64,000 nt of DNA from Celeribacter baekdonensis (GTDB taxonomy: Bacteria > Pseudomonadota > Alphaproteobacteria > Rhodobacterales > Rhodobacteraceae), in contig NZ_CP028475.1 in NCBI RefSeq assembly GCF_003047105.1, positions 2,852,001 to 2,916,000 on the forward strand, given 5' to 3'. Made by a program: the position numbers and the translations under genes. Numbering within the stretch: the stretch's first letter is position 1; every line of letters starts with the position of its first letter. Positions 24,175 to 33,132 of the stretch are shown one piece after another. The notes under the pieces are model-generated. The model saw only the letters and a program-made list of their open reading frames with translations. It was not told the DNA's origin and made no database searches.

Positions 24175-24947
24175 CGGTAGAGCTTGGCGATCTGATTGGG
24201 CTGAGCCAGACAGGGTTTGCCATCGCATTTCTGGTGTTTCTACGGGTTGGTGCGGTCATGGCCGTTCTTCCCGCCTTTGGTGAGCGGTCGATCCCGGAGC
24301 GTGTGCGTTTGGTTCTGGCCATTTGTTTTACGGTGATCGTTTTCCCGGCTGTCGCGCCACAGCTTCAAACCTTGGCGTTGATGCCGTCGGGTCTGGCAAA
24401 AGGTGTCATGACCGAAGTGATCTCGGGGCTTTTGCTTGGCTTGGCGCTCAGGATCTTCGTGATGGCGCTTCAGATCGCGGGAACGATGGTGGCACAATCC
24501 ACATCCCTGTCGCAAATTTTCGGAGGCGGCTCCGTTGAGGCTCAGCCAGCTATCGGGCACCTGTTGTCTGTGTCCGGTTTGGCGCTGGCGGTGATGCTAG
24601 GCTTACATGTGCGCGTGGCCGAGGTGTTGATCCTGTCCTATGACTATTTCCCCCCCGGCCTTTTCGTCGCACCTCAGGATGTGATGGTCTGGGGCGTGGG
24701 GCATGTCTCGAAAGCCTTCTCGATCTCTTTCACGCTCGCCGCCCCGTTCGTCGTTGGCTCGCTCATCTACAACGTCGCATTGGGAGTGATCAACCGTGCG
24801 ATGCCGCAATTGATGGTCGCTTTTGTCGGTGCGCCAGCGATCACACTGGGCGGCCTGTTGTTGCTGTTTGCCACGGCGCCGATCTTGCTTGAAACATGGC
24901 GCTCAGGCTTTGCGCAGCTGCTCATTGATCCGTTCGGGGTGCCATAA
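24171..24947 (+). CDS. fliR: Flagellar export gate protein FliR
   Basis: A 258-residue membrane protein of the FliPQR export gate with about six hydrophobic segments. QIAGTMVAQSTSLSQIFGG (about 101-120) and the C-terminal FLLLF-like helices are typical. It overlaps flhA by 4 bp and flhB by 1 bp (TAATG). FliP and FliQ, its partners, are encoded in the two other flagellar operons of this window. Confidence 0.93.
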   Translation: MTVELGDLIGLSQTGFAIAFLVFLRVGAVMAVLPAFGERSIPERVRLVLAICFTVIVFPAVAPQLQTLALMPSGLAKGVMTEVISGLLLGLALRIFVMALQIAGTMVAQSTSLSQIFGGGSVEAQPAIGHLLSVSGLALAVMLGLHVRVAEVLILSYDYFPPGLFVAPQDVMVWGVGHVSKAFSISFTLAAPFVVGSLIYNVALGVINRAMPQLMVAFVGAPAITLGGLLLLFATAPILLETWRSGFAQLLIDPFGVP

Positions 24948-26041
24948 TGGCGGAGGGCGATGATGACAGTGATAAGCAATATGAACCGTCACAAAAGCGG
25001 CTTGATGATGCGCGTAAAAAGGGTGAGGTTCCCCGATCAAACGACCTGACCACTGCGGCTGCTTATTTCGGATTTATCATTGCTGCGATGGGGCTTGGGG
25101 CCACCAGTCTTCAAGGCATTGGCACCACGTTGCAATCACTTATGGCCAATGCGGATCTGAATGCGCAGGCCTGGTTTGATGGCTCGGGACGGGTTTGGAC
25201 GTTGGGCCTTATGACCTCCATCGGGGGGGACTTACTGCCATGGTTTGCCATTCCGGCGGTTTTGGCTCTGACAACAGTGTTCGCCACCCGGTCGATGATT
25301 TTTGCCCCCAGCAAGCTTGAGCCGAAACTCTCAAAAATCTCTCCCATTTCGAATGCAAAAAACAAATTTGGACGCTCTGGTCTGTTTGAATTTGCGAAAA
25401 GCTTTTTCAAACTGTTGATCTACTCGATCGTGCTTGGGTTTTATCTCTATTCAAAACTGCCGGAAATTTTGGCGACGGTTTCACTGAGCCCCGGCATGGT
25501 GACGACGACATTGGTCAAATTGGTGATCGGTTTCATGACGATTGTTTTGGTGATCTCTGCTCTGATCGGCGGCGTGGATTTTCTGTTTCAATACACCGAA
25601 CATATTCGCAAACACCGTATGTCACGCAAAGAAATGATGGATGAATCAAAGGATCAAGAGGGCGATCCACATTTCAAACAGAAGCGGCGTCAAAAAGGCT
25701 ATGACATCGTGATGAACCAAATGCTTGCGGATGTGCCCAAAGCGGATGTGATCGTTGTGAACCCGACTCACTATGCGGTGGCATTGAAATGGGATCGCAT
25801 GGCAGGCGGTGCGCCTGTGTGTGTGGCAAAAGGTGTGGATGACATTGCCGCGCGCATCCGCGAGGTGGCCAATGAGAACGCAATCCCGATTCACAGCGAT
25901 CCGCCAACAGCGCGCGCTTTGTATGCGACAGTGGAAATTGGCGATCAGATCCTGCCCGAACATTATCGCGCTGTCGCGGCTTCCATCCGCTTTGCCGAGG
26001 CCATGCGTAAAAAGATGAAAACCCAATTTGGCGGTAAATGA
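24947..26041 (+). CDS. flhB: Flagellar export switch protein FlhB
   Basis: A 364-residue protein with four membrane segments and a cytoplasmic domain that cleaves itself at NPTH (Asn272-Pro273-Thr274-His275, within VNPTHYAVAL), switching export from rod/hook to filament subunits. The N-terminal EPSQKRLDDARKKGEVPRS (about 12-30) is the conserved amphipathic start. It overlaps fliR by 1 bp and the following small gene by 4 bp. Confidence 0.95.
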   Translation: MAEGDDDSDKQYEPSQKRLDDARKKGEVPRSNDLTTAAAYFGFIIAAMGLGATSLQGIGTTLQSLMANADLNAQAWFDGSGRVWTLGLMTSIGGDLLPWFAIPAVLALTTVFATRSMIFAPSKLEPKLSKISPISNAKNKFGRSGLFEFAKSFFKLLIYSIVLGFYLYSKLPEILATVSLSPGMVTTTLVKLVIGFMTIVLVISALIGGVDFLFQYTEHIRKHRMSRKEMMDESKDQEGDPHFKQKRRQKGYDIVMNQMLADVPKADVIVVNPTHYAVALKWDRMAGGAPVCVAKGVDDIAARIREVANENAIPIHSDPPTARALYATVEIGDQILPEHYRAVAASIRFAEAMRKKMKTQFGGK

Positions 26042-26409
26042 TGTCTAAAGATCTCAAAAAACTTAGAAGTCTCAAAGATATAGCGGATCTGTCTCTGACT
26101 GCAGAGCTGGCTAAACTTGCTGGGATCAAGCGCGAAGAAGAGGGCCCGAAGGCGAAGTTGCGAGAGATCGAAACGGCCCGTGCGCAGCGCGTTCATCATG
26201 TCGGAACGTCTGAGGGGTTTGATATGGCGAGCCTGATGGGGGCCGATTCAGCTTGGTATCGGTGGATTGAAAAGGAAAAGCGCCAAGCCCTGAGAGACTT
26301 GGCGCAGATTTCTGAACGACGTGAGACTCAGCTGGGGAAAACCCGGAAGGCGTTTGGGAAAAAGGATGCTTTGGAGCGCCTCACCGAGCGTCACGCCGGA
26401 AAGACGTGA
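26038..26409 (+). CDS. Small helical protein after flhB, FliJ-like by position
   Basis: A 123-residue (or 122, a second ATG follows at once) charged, helical protein. It is rich in Lys/Glu/Arg with coiled-coil stretches (about 35-60 and 75-115) and has no signal or membrane segment. It is translated by ATGA overlap with flhB. FliJ, the small coiled-coil stalk of the export ATPase, has this size and character and has not been seen elsewhere in the window, so it may be a divergent FliJ. Sequence similarity alone does not show this. Confidence 0.7.
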   Translation: MMSKDLKKLRSLKDIADLSLTAELAKLAGIKREEEGPKAKLREIETARAQRVHHVGTSEGFDMASLMGADSAWYRWIEKEKRQALRDLAQISERRETQLGKTRKAFGKKDALERLTERHAGKT

Positions 26410-26424
26410 CGCCAATCTGCGTGT

Positions 26425-26934
26425 TTAGCCAATGTCTTGGCGCACAATGTCGATCACCAAAACATCGTTGATCTGTGGCCCAATGGTTTTCTGAGCCACT
26501 TCAACCAAAGCGCGCCGCAGGGCATTCATCGTGCTGCTGTCAGTAAACGCGCCTTTAAACCCGCCCGTATTGGCATGATCAAACAGTACCTGAAGAAACG
26601 CATCACGCAATTTGGGTTCGCGAGCATAGATTGCTTCGCGGCTACCGGTTGTGGCCTCAAGGCTTAGTGAGAGTACAACCATCGCGGTCACTCGCCCCCC
26701 ATCAAGGTCGGGGATCACGAATTGGTTGTTCAACTTCACGTATTCGAACGCGGCGTCCGCCGGGGGTGCGTCTTCGTCGCCAGCATGTTCTGCGTCTTTG
26801 GGCTTTGCAGCCTCCGTATCACCGCAGGGGTCAATGGCGACAATTTCTGGGTTCGGGCGCAACATCAGCCCGCCGCCAACGCCCGCGCCAAGCCCGATAA
26901 GGGCCAAAAGAATGGGGAGTAGTTTTTTGATCAC
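26425..26934 (-). CDS. FliL-like flagellar basal-body protein, copy 2
   Basis: A 169-residue protein with an N-terminal membrane helix (about 4-25, LLPILLALIGLGAGVGGGLML), an acidic Ala/Pro linker, and a periplasmic FliL domain (YVKLNNQFVIPDLDGGRVTAMVVLSLSLEAT). It closes the flgBC-fliE-fliQ-flgFGAH operon, 11 bp after flgH. It is quite different in sequence from fliL at 16935, so it is an old paralog. Possible role: adjusting the stator ring. Confidence 0.85.
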   Translation of the reverse strand: MIKKLLPILLALIGLGAGVGGGLMLRPNPEIVAIDPCGDTEAAKPKDAEHAGDEDAPPADAAFEYVKLNNQFVIPDLDGGRVTAMVVLSLSLEATTGSREAIYAREPKLRDAFLQVLFDHANTGGFKGAFTDSSTMNALRRALVEVAQKTIGPQINDVLVIDIVRQDIG

Positions 26935-26945
26935 GAGACTCTCCT

Positions 26946-27671
26946 TTAGAACGGCAAAACGATGTCCGCGATTTGTTGCCCATAGCGGGGCTGTTGCACC
27001 TGAGAAATCTGACCTCGGCCGCCGTAAGAAATGCGGGCAGAAGCGATTTTGTCATAGGTGATTTCGTTTTGGCGCGAGATGTCTTCGGGGCGGACATAGC
27101 CTTCGACCAAAAGCTCACGAATTTCAAAATTCACGCGGACCTCCTGTGAGCCTTTGATGTGCAAAACGCCGTTGGGCAACACATCAACAATCGTCGCTGC
27201 GACAAGAAGCTTGAGCTTCTCATTGCGCTTGACGCTGCCGTTGCCCGAAGAGGCAGAGGTCGAATTGGTTGAGACCGCAGATCCCATGGAGGCCCCGTCA
27301 GGCAACTGATCATTCAGGCGTTCGGGGATGCCGAACAGGGAGGGGATGCCCATGGATTCAGAGCCGGAACGACCGCGGTTGCTGGTGTTTGACATCTCGG
27401 CACTGTCGTCGATCTCGACCACCACAGTCATAATGTCACCGCGCTCAATGGCGCGCCGATCTCCCAAAAGCGAGCCGCGGGACGCATTCCACAGCGATGC
27501 GGCATCTGACGGGCTGCGGGTTTCGATCTTGTCCGGGAGGGGCGGATTGAGCATCGCGGATGTTTCGGCAGAGGTTTCAACGGGCGAAAACGAGGGAAGG
27601 CGTCCGACCTCTCCGAGATTGCTGCAGGCGGTGAGGGTCAAAAGTGCGGGAAGGATAAGGGACGTACGCAT
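26946..27671 (-). CDS. flgH: Flagellar L-ring lipoprotein FlgH
   Basis: A 241-residue outer-membrane lipoprotein that forms the L ring. The lipobox is LTAC with the lipidated Cys at about residue 15. SLLGDRRAIERGDIMTVVVEIDDSAEMSN and GSQEVRVNFEIRELLVEGYVRPEDIS match FlgH closely. The start at 27671 gives a proper lipoprotein leader; a longer reading adds a non-conserved tail over flgA. Confidence 0.93.
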   Translation of the reverse strand: MRTSLILPALLTLTACSNLGEVGRLPSFSPVETSAETSAMLNPPLPDKIETRSPSDAASLWNASRGSLLGDRRAIERGDIMTVVVEIDDSAEMSNTSNRGRSGSESMGIPSLFGIPERLNDQLPDGASMGSAVSTNSTSASSGNGSVKRNEKLKLLVAATIVDVLPNGVLHIKGSQEVRVNFEIRELLVEGYVRPEDISRQNEITYDKIASARISYGGRGQISQVQQPRYGQQIADIVLPF

Positions 27672-27684
27672 ATTAAAATCCTGA

Positions 27685-28122
27685 TTATTGAGAGATGGGG
27701 CCGCCGACGCGGACGGTGCCATCCGGCGCAACGACGCCTGAGACGGTGGTTTTGGAGGTAAGGTTCATGACGCGGAGCATGTCGCCCGGGCCCGCACGCC
27801 CAAGGGCACGGGCATCCGCATAGATGGAGAGGCCGCCACGGCTATAGACGAGCGAGACAATTTGATTGCGCTCGATGATGGCCGCGGGACCGATGTCAGA
27901 AGCTGCAATCGGACGCCCAGTGTAAAGCATCACATGCGCTTCAAGGCCCACGGCATCCTCGATGGTGGTAATAGCACCGGGAACATCGCCTTCGATCACG
28001 GTTAGATCGTCGGGCAAAAGCAACGTTTGTGCCCGGATTGTGCGGGCAGCGACCACAGTGTCGGCGGCACTTGGTGTTGTCAAAATTGACAAGATGAGGG
28101 GTATGATAAGACGTTTGATCAT
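27685..28122 (-). CDS. flgA: Flagellar P-ring chaperone FlgA
   Basis: A 145-residue periplasmic protein with a signal peptide (1-20, ending PSAA) and a SAF domain (VVAARTIRAQTLLLPDDLTVIEGDVPGAITTIEDAVG). FlgA helps FlgI assemble as the P ring. It is the short form common in alphaproteobacteria, lacking the extra N-terminal domain of enteric FlgA. ATGA overlap with flgG. Confidence 0.9.
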   Translation of the reverse strand: MIKRLIIPLILSILTTPSAADTVVAARTIRAQTLLLPDDLTVIEGDVPGAITTIEDAVGLEAHVMLYTGRPIAASDIGPAAIIERNQIVSLVYSRGGLSIYADARALGRAGPGDMLRVMNLTSKTTVSGVVAPDGTVRVGGPISQ

Positions 28123-28904
28123 CGGATTTGCGTCGTCGCAGAGAGCATTTGGTCGGCGGCGGTGATGACTTTGGCGTTCAATTCATAGCCACGCTGGGCT
28201 TCGATCAGCTCGGTGACTTCGCGCACGGCATCAACAGAACTGTCCTCAAGATAACCTTGGCGCAATGTGCCCAGCCCGTTCACGCCCGGAGATGCGACAA
28301 GCGCCGGACCCGATGCGGTTGTTTCGAGGAAGAGGTTGGAGCCGATCGCCTCAAGCCCCTTGGCATTGGTAAAGCCCGCAAGGGAGAATTGCCCCAGAAG
28401 TTGTGGATCAATCACGTCGTTGAAATAGGCGTAGACCTCGCCCTCGGCGTTGATCGAAATGGAGCGCGCGTCGTCCGGAATGGTGATGCCCGGCACCACC
28501 TCATAGCCGTCTGAGTTGACGATAAGCCCATCGGCTGAGCGTTTGAGCGCGCCGTCACGGGTATAGGCCGATTGGCCTGAGGGCAGGGTGACTTCGATAT
28601 AGCCTTGTCCTTCGATGGCCAAATCAAGATCGCCGCCGGTCTGCGACAACGACCCTTGGGCCAATTGTACCGTGACCGAGGACGGCCGCACACCAAGGCC
28701 AAGCTGAACCCCGGTGGGCAGGATGGTGCCATCGGCGGAGTTGATTGTGCCGGGGCGGGCCATTTGTTGGTAATGCAGATCGGCGAATTCGGCGCGCCGG
28801 GCGTTGTAACCCGTGGTGTTCATGTTCGCGAGGTTCTGCGAAATGGTTTCCACCCGCATCTGCTGGGCGCTCATCCCCGTGGCTGCAATTTTGAGAGCAC
28901 GCAT
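28119..28904 (-). CDS. flgG: Flagellar distal rod protein FlgG
   Basis: A 261-residue rod protein. The N-terminal (ALKIAATGMSAQQMRVETISQNLANMNTTGYNARRAEF) and C-terminal (GYLEDSSVDAVREVTELIEAQRGYELNAKVITAADQM) helices are the signature of axial proteins and match FlgG. It lies between flgF and flgA. Confidence 0.95.
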   Translation of the reverse strand: MRALKIAATGMSAQQMRVETISQNLANMNTTGYNARRAEFADLHYQQMARPGTINSADGTILPTGVQLGLGVRPSSVTVQLAQGSLSQTGGDLDLAIEGQGYIEVTLPSGQSAYTRDGALKRSADGLIVNSDGYEVVPGITIPDDARSISINAEGEVYAYFNDVIDPQLLGQFSLAGFTNAKGLEAIGSNLFLETTASGPALVASPGVNGLGTLRQGYLEDSSVDAVREVTELIEAQRGYELNAKVITAADQMLSATTQIR

Positions 28905-28918
28905 GTCTGGCTCCTTCC

Positions 28919-29635
28919 TTAACGACCGAGCGTCGAGATGACGGATTGGATCCGCTCATGCTCTTGCTCCATAAATTTCTGACCCATGGTGTAGGCGTGT
29001 TGGACCTCGATCATCCGGGCGACCTCTGTGATCGCATTGACGTTCGAGTTTTCGACGTAACCCTGTAAAATGACCGCATTTTCTTGCGGAATGATCGCGC
29101 CGGTGGTCATGAATCGAACACCGTTTGTGCGGGTCAGCGTGTTGGGATCTTCTGGCATGTAGAGGCCGATTTGCGACAGTGGCAGACCATCGGCGGAGAG
29201 GGTGCCGTCCGAAGATACCGCAACCGTGCCGGCATCTGGCGGGATGAAAATCGGCGCGCCGCCATTGTCGAGGAGGCGATAGCCATCATGGGTGGTCAAT
29301 TCGCCCTGATCATTGGTGGTAAATGCCCCGGCGCGCGTGAGGGCCTGACCATCGGGGGTGTCGATCATAAAGAACCCATCGCCTTCAATGGCAAAATCAT
29401 AGGCTCCGCCGGTGGGTGTCAAAGGCCCCTGACTGTCATTGGTCAGCCGCACATTGCCCTCGGCCATCGACAGGCTGTCTTCGCCCGTTTCCAAAGCGGA
29501 AATATATTCGGAAAAGATCAGCCCCTCTTTGCGAAATCCGGTGGTGGACACGTTGGCGATGTTGTTCGCAATCGCCTGCATCTCCCTGTTCAAACCAACC
29601 ATGCGGGTGAGGGATGTATATCCTGCGCTATCCAT
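28919..29635 (-). CDS. flgF: Flagellar proximal rod protein FlgF
   Basis: A 238-residue rod protein with GYTSLTRMVGLNREMQAIANNIANVSTTGFRKE at the start and NSNVNAITEVARMIEVQHAYTMGQKFMEQEHERI at the end. The start at 29635 overlaps the fliQ stop by one base; a longer reading into fliQ lacks the conserved N-terminus. It connects FlgB/C to FlgG in the rod. Confidence 0.93.
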   Translation of the reverse strand: MDSAGYTSLTRMVGLNREMQAIANNIANVSTTGFRKEGLIFSEYISALETGEDSLSMAEGNVRLTNDSQGPLTPTGGAYDFAIEGDGFFMIDTPDGQALTRAGAFTTNDQGELTTHDGYRLLDNGGAPIFIPPDAGTVAVSSDGTLSADGLPLSQIGLYMPEDPNTLTRTNGVRFMTTGAIIPQENAVILQGYVENSNVNAITEVARMIEVQHAYTMGQKFMEQEHERIQSVISTLGR

Positions 29636-29901
29636 TACAGGCCTCCAATCAAGGGGATGATGCGGTCGTGGAAAAAGCTGGCAAGGGTTTCGGTCATGAA
29701 GCCCATCGACATCCAAAAGACGACAAGAATAGCCACCAGTTTTGGCACAAAGGTGAGGGTCATTTCCTGAATGCTGGTCAGGGCCTGAAACAGGCCAACG
29801 ACCAGGCCCGCCACCAAGGCGACGACAAGAATCGGCGTTGAAATCATCACCGCAATCCAAAGCGCCTGTCGCAGCGTGTCATAAAAGACCATCTCATCCA
29901 T
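29635..29901 (-). CDS. fliQ: Flagellar export gate protein FliQ
   Basis: An 88-residue protein with two membrane helices (about 15-38 and 50-72), of the size and build of FliQ: FYDTLRQALWIAVMISTPILVVALVAGLVVGLFQALTSIQEMTLTFVPK. It is inserted among rod genes, as is usual for this order of bacteria, rather than next to fliP or fliR. Confidence 0.93.
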   Translation of the reverse strand: MDEMVFYDTLRQALWIAVMISTPILVVALVAGLVVGLFQALTSIQEMTLTFVPKLVAILVVFWMSMGFMTETLASFFHDRIIPLIGGL

Positions 29902-29904
29902 GGC

Positions 29905-30201
29905 TTACACCGGCATCCGCAGGATTTCTTGGTAGGCCTCAACAACCTTGTCGCGCACGGTCACGGCGGCTTCGACGGCCAGTTCAGTCTGGGCCAAGGC
30001 CTGAACCAAAGATTGGCTGTCGGCCTTGCCGGACATGGCGGCCTGAGCGACTTCGTCGCCTTGGCGCAAAGTGTCGGCAAAACTGGCGGCCGCCTGACCA
30101 AAGGCGCTTTGGGTGGATTGCCCTTCTGCTCCCGGTTTTGGCGCGGTGGCGGGCCGCGTTGAGGCGTAGCCTTGGGCGGCAAATGCTGAGCGGATGTCCA
30201 T
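29905..30201 (-). CDS. fliE: Flagellar MS-ring/rod junction protein FliE
   Basis: A 98-residue protein ending in VEAAVTVRDKVVEAYQEILRMPV, the conserved FliE tail. It links the MS ring to the proximal rod. TAGGAGA precedes the start. Confidence 0.9.
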   Translation of the reverse strand: MDIRSAFAAQGYASTRPATAPKPGAEGQSTQSAFGQAAASFADTLRQGDEVAQAAMSGKADSQSLVQALAQTELAVEAAVTVRDKVVEAYQEILRMPV

Positions 30202-30230
30202 TCTGGTCTCCTAAAGTTGAGCGCGGCGTT

Positions 30231-30623
30231 CTACCGGCGCAGCAGTTCAAGTAAGGACGACGACATTTGCCGGGCCTGATCGAACATCTTGAGGTTCGCC
30301 TCATAGCTGCGTTGTGCCTCACGGGCGTCCGCAATTTCGATCATCAGCTCGACATTGGAGCCGTCGTAAAATCCATCTTCACCGGCCATCGGATGACCTG
30401 GATCGTAGACGCGGGTCAGCTCGGTTTGATCCAACTGAACATCCCCTGTGCTCACCGCGCCGGTCCTTGCGCCTTGTTCGACAACCTCTTCGAAAGAAAC
30501 GGTTTTTCTGTGGTATCCGGGGGTGTCCGCGTTGGCGATATTTTCCGACACATGGCGCAGGCGGTTGGCCTGTGCCTTCATCCCGGAGGCGGAAAGACTA
30601 AGAATATTTTGAAGATCTGACAT
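30231..30623 (-). CDS. flgC: Flagellar proximal rod protein FlgC
   Basis: A 130-residue rod protein: N-terminal ILSLSASGMKAQANRLRHVSENIANADTPGYHRKTVSFEE and C-terminal VELMIEIADAREAQRSYEANLKMFDQARQM match FlgC. A strong AAAGGAGG site precedes it, 12 bp after flgB. Confidence 0.93.
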   Translation of the reverse strand: MSDLQNILSLSASGMKAQANRLRHVSENIANADTPGYHRKTVSFEEVVEQGARTGAVSTGDVQLDQTELTRVYDPGHPMAGEDGFYDGSNVELMIEIADAREAQRSYEANLKMFDQARQMSSSLLELLRR

Positions 30624-30635
30624 GGCCGGCCTCCT

Positions 30636-31028
30636 TTACCTGCGCCCGATTGAGGTGCGTAGAATGTTCATTGAGGTTTTGTAGACAGAGAGCGCCAGAT
30701 CATGTTCGTGCCGCACCTGCGAGGACTTCATCATTTCGGTTTCTAGCGAAACGGTGTTGCCATTGGGCGAACTGGGGCCGGGTGCATCAAAAAGCCGAAA
30801 TCCATTCGTATTCTCCGACTCCGCGGACGCCATATGGCCCGCACGCGTTGTGCGCATGGCGGTGTCTGCTTGGTTGCCCTCATAGGCCTCTTCAAAAGAC
30901 GCAACATCTTGGGCCCGATACCCGGGGGTATCGGCATTCGCGATGTTTTTCGCGACGGCTTCTTGACGTGTCACGGCATGACGGGCCAACCCGCTTGCCA
31001 TCTTAAAAATATCCAAATTCTCGAACAT
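30636..31028 (-). CDS. flgB: Flagellar proximal rod protein FlgB
   Basis: A 130-residue protein with the axial N-terminus (MASGLARHAVTRQEAVAKNIANADTPGYRAQDVASFEEAY) and a C-terminal helix (SLETEMMKSSQVRHEHDLALSVYKTSMNILRTSIGR). First gene of its operon, divergent from fliI. The C-terminal helix is somewhat unlike enteric FlgB, but order and size fit. Confidence 0.9.
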   Translation of the reverse strand: MFENLDIFKMASGLARHAVTRQEAVAKNIANADTPGYRAQDVASFEEAYEGNQADTAMRTTRAGHMASAESENTNGFRLFDAPGPSSPNGNTVSLETEMMKSSQVRHEHDLALSVYKTSMNILRTSIGRR

Positions 31029-31051
31029 CGGGGCTTCTCCTCCGAGTTATC

Positions 31052-31075
31052 TCAACCAAGGCTTAACCTTGATTC
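31052..31075. promoter_or_regulatory. Candidate CtrA site and GANTC site between flgB and fliI
   Basis: On the minus strand TTAA-N7-TTGA (31066-31052) is one base off the CtrA consensus TTAA-N7-TTAA. A GANTC site (GATTC, 31071-31075) follows within 5 bp. The spot is 23-40 bp upstream of flgB and 34-57 bp upstream of fliI, so one site could serve both promoters. Confidence 0.45.
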
Positions 31076-31108
31076 CTTTAGAAAGGGTTTCAGAACACGG
31101 AGGGCGTC

Positions 31109-32437
31109 ATGAACAGTATTGGCTTTGAAATGCTTCTCTCGGAGATTGCATCGGTGAAACCGGTTCACTCTGTTGGGCGGGTTATCGAAGTGTCTCGCGG
31201 GGTGTTGACCGTATCGGGCCTCAGTGAGATCGCGGCGCTGGGCGATCTGGTAGAGATTGGTCATGGCACGCAGGTTCGCCGTGGCGAAGTTCTTCAGCTC
31301 GACAAAAAGAGCGTGACCGTTTTGCCGGATGGTGGCCCGGATGGATTGTCGATTGGCGATCCCGTGGCCCATATTGGCAAAAACCATATTGCCCCGGATG
31401 ATATGTGGATTGGTCGCGTGATTGATCCCTTTGGACAACCTCTTGATGGCAAACCTATTTTACAGGGCAATAAACCACGTGCTTTGCGTGGGCAGCCCCT
31501 GAATCCAACGGAACGGCGCGCTTTGGGGAAACGGTTGGAAACGGGTTTGGCCGTGTTCAACACGCTTCTGCCAATTGTGCGTGGGCAAAGGATCGGTCTT
31601 TTTGCGGGTTCGGGCGTGGGGAAATCCACGCTTTTGGCCAAACTTGCCACCGGACTTGAGGCCGATGTGGTTGTCATCGCAATGGTCGGGGAGCGTGGGC
31701 GCGAGGTGCGCGAATTTATCGACCGGGTTCTTGGCCCTGCTGGGATGAAGCGGGCTGTGATTGTCGCCGCAACATCGGATCAATCGCCGATGGTACGGCG
31801 TCGGTGCGCATGGACGGCCATGTCGGTGGCCGAGCATTTTCGCGACAAGGGCAAACAGGTTCTATTTATGGCCGATTCTGTCACCCGGTTTGCGGAATCG
31901 CATCGTGAAGTGGCGCTGGCCACGGGCGAATCCAGCTCGCTCAGGGGGTTTCCGCCCTCCACCTCGCATCTGATCACCTCGCTATGCGAACGCGCTGGAC
32001 CCGGGATCGGCGACGCTGGGGATATTACGGCGGTGTTTTCCGTGCTTGTGGCGGGGTCCGATATGGAAGAACCGATTGCGGATATTTTACGCGGGGTGTT
32101 GGATGGTCACATCGTCCTAGATCGCCAGATTGCCGAGCGCGGGCGATTCCCGGCGATTGATCTTTTGCGCTCCGTATCGCGCGCGCTGCCTCATGCGGCC
32201 TCGGATAAGGAGAATGAGTTGATTGCGCGGGCGCGGCGTCTTTTGGGAGTGTTTGACCGGTCTGAAATGATGATTCAGGCGGGGCTTTATACCGCTGGCA
32301 CTGATCCGATGATTGATGAATCAATCGAGACATGGCCACGGTTGGATCACTTTTTGGCACAGTCAGAACCCAATGGCGTGCAAGCCAGTTTTGAGCGTTT
32401 GGAGGCCTGTTTCACTCCGGTCAAAGCCGCGCGTTAA
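31109..32437 (+). CDS. fliI: Flagellar export ATPase FliI
   Basis: A 442-residue ATPase of the F1-beta-like family that energises flagellar export. Walker A is GSGVGKST (about 171-178), and the DPFGQPLDGKP and SVTRFAESHREVALATGE motifs are typical. The gene stands alone on the plus strand and its last 4 bases overlap the convergent membrane regulator gene. Confidence 0.94.
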   Translation: MNSIGFEMLLSEIASVKPVHSVGRVIEVSRGVLTVSGLSEIAALGDLVEIGHGTQVRRGEVLQLDKKSVTVLPDGGPDGLSIGDPVAHIGKNHIAPDDMWIGRVIDPFGQPLDGKPILQGNKPRALRGQPLNPTERRALGKRLETGLAVFNTLLPIVRGQRIGLFAGSGVGKSTLLAKLATGLEADVVVIAMVGERGREVREFIDRVLGPAGMKRAVIVAATSDQSPMVRRRCAWTAMSVAEHFRDKGKQVLFMADSVTRFAESHREVALATGESSSLRGFPPSTSHLITSLCERAGPGIGDAGDITAVFSVLVAGSDMEEPIADILRGVLDGHIVLDRQIAERGRFPAIDLLRSVSRALPHAASDKENELIARARRLLGVFDRSEMMIQAGLYTAGTDPMIDESIETWPRLDHFLAQSEPNGVQASFERLEACFTPVKAAR

Positions 32438-33132
32438 ACCATCTTGATGACGTCAGGCGGGCAACTGAGCATATAGCCTTTGCGTGCGATGTTTTTGACC
32501 AAAAGTTCGCTGACCATTTGGTTGCCCAACGTATCGCGAAGTCGCTTGATCCGTGTCGCTCCGGCCGCTTCGTCGCAATCGACAGAGGGACGGCCCGAGA
32601 TCACGCTTTCGATTTCGGCCCCCGACATCACCTCATCATCAAGGCGCGCTTCGGCCAAAACGGACAGGGTTTCAATCGCCGCAGGGGTCAATTTGAATTC
32701 CATATTGTTGAGGTAGACTGTGTGCTCAGCCCGCGAAATCATCAGGGACGACACCTCGATCCCACGCTTTTCGATTTCTGACATGCGGCGGTTCAGCGCG
32801 ATGATCGTGACCAAAAACACCAAAGCCGCGATGAGTAAAGCTGTTGCAAAAATCAACAGCACAAAGATCACCATCCGGTAGGAGGTCAACGTGTCGGAGA
32901 AGGACGTGCCCGATTGGGCGAGGATTTCCAACAGTTTGATCTCAGCCGTTGAGGTCAGATCGTTTTCAACGAATATCCGTTCGACCCGTGCATTAAACGC
33001 ATTGGCGTCCGGCAGATTCAGGAACAAAAACACCGCAGCAATCAATAGGATGGCGACAATCGCCCCCATGCCAAAGATGACAACGCGCGAGACCTTGCGG
33101 CTGTCAGTATCGGAGGAAATAGTTGCCAGCAC
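32434..33132 (-). CDS. Membrane-anchored winged-helix regulator with C-terminal DNA-binding domain
   Basis: A 232-residue protein with two membrane helices (about 17-40 and 86-113), a periplasmic loop of some 45 residues between them and a cytoplasmic C-terminal domain (about 138-223) that looks like an OmpR/PhoB-type winged helix: TVYLNNMEFKLTPAAIETLSVLAEARLDDEV, then ATRIKRLRDTLG and VKNIARKGYML. ToxR-type regulators carry the winged helix at the N-terminus; here the order is reversed. It overlaps a small exported protein gene by 29 bp, and they are probably translated together. Next to the flagellar block, it could be a motility or envelope-stress sensor. Target unknown. Confidence 0.75.
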   Translation of the reverse strand: MLATISSDTDSRKVSRVVIFGMGAIVAILLIAAVFLFLNLPDANAFNARVERIFVENDLTSTAEIKLLEILAQSGTSFSDTLTSYRMVIFVLLIFATALLIAALVFLVTIIALNRRMSEIEKRGIEVSSLMISRAEHTVYLNNMEFKLTPAAIETLSVLAEARLDDEVMSGAEIESVISGRPSVDCDEAAGATRIKRLRDTLGNQMVSELLVKNIARKGYMLSCPPDVIKMV

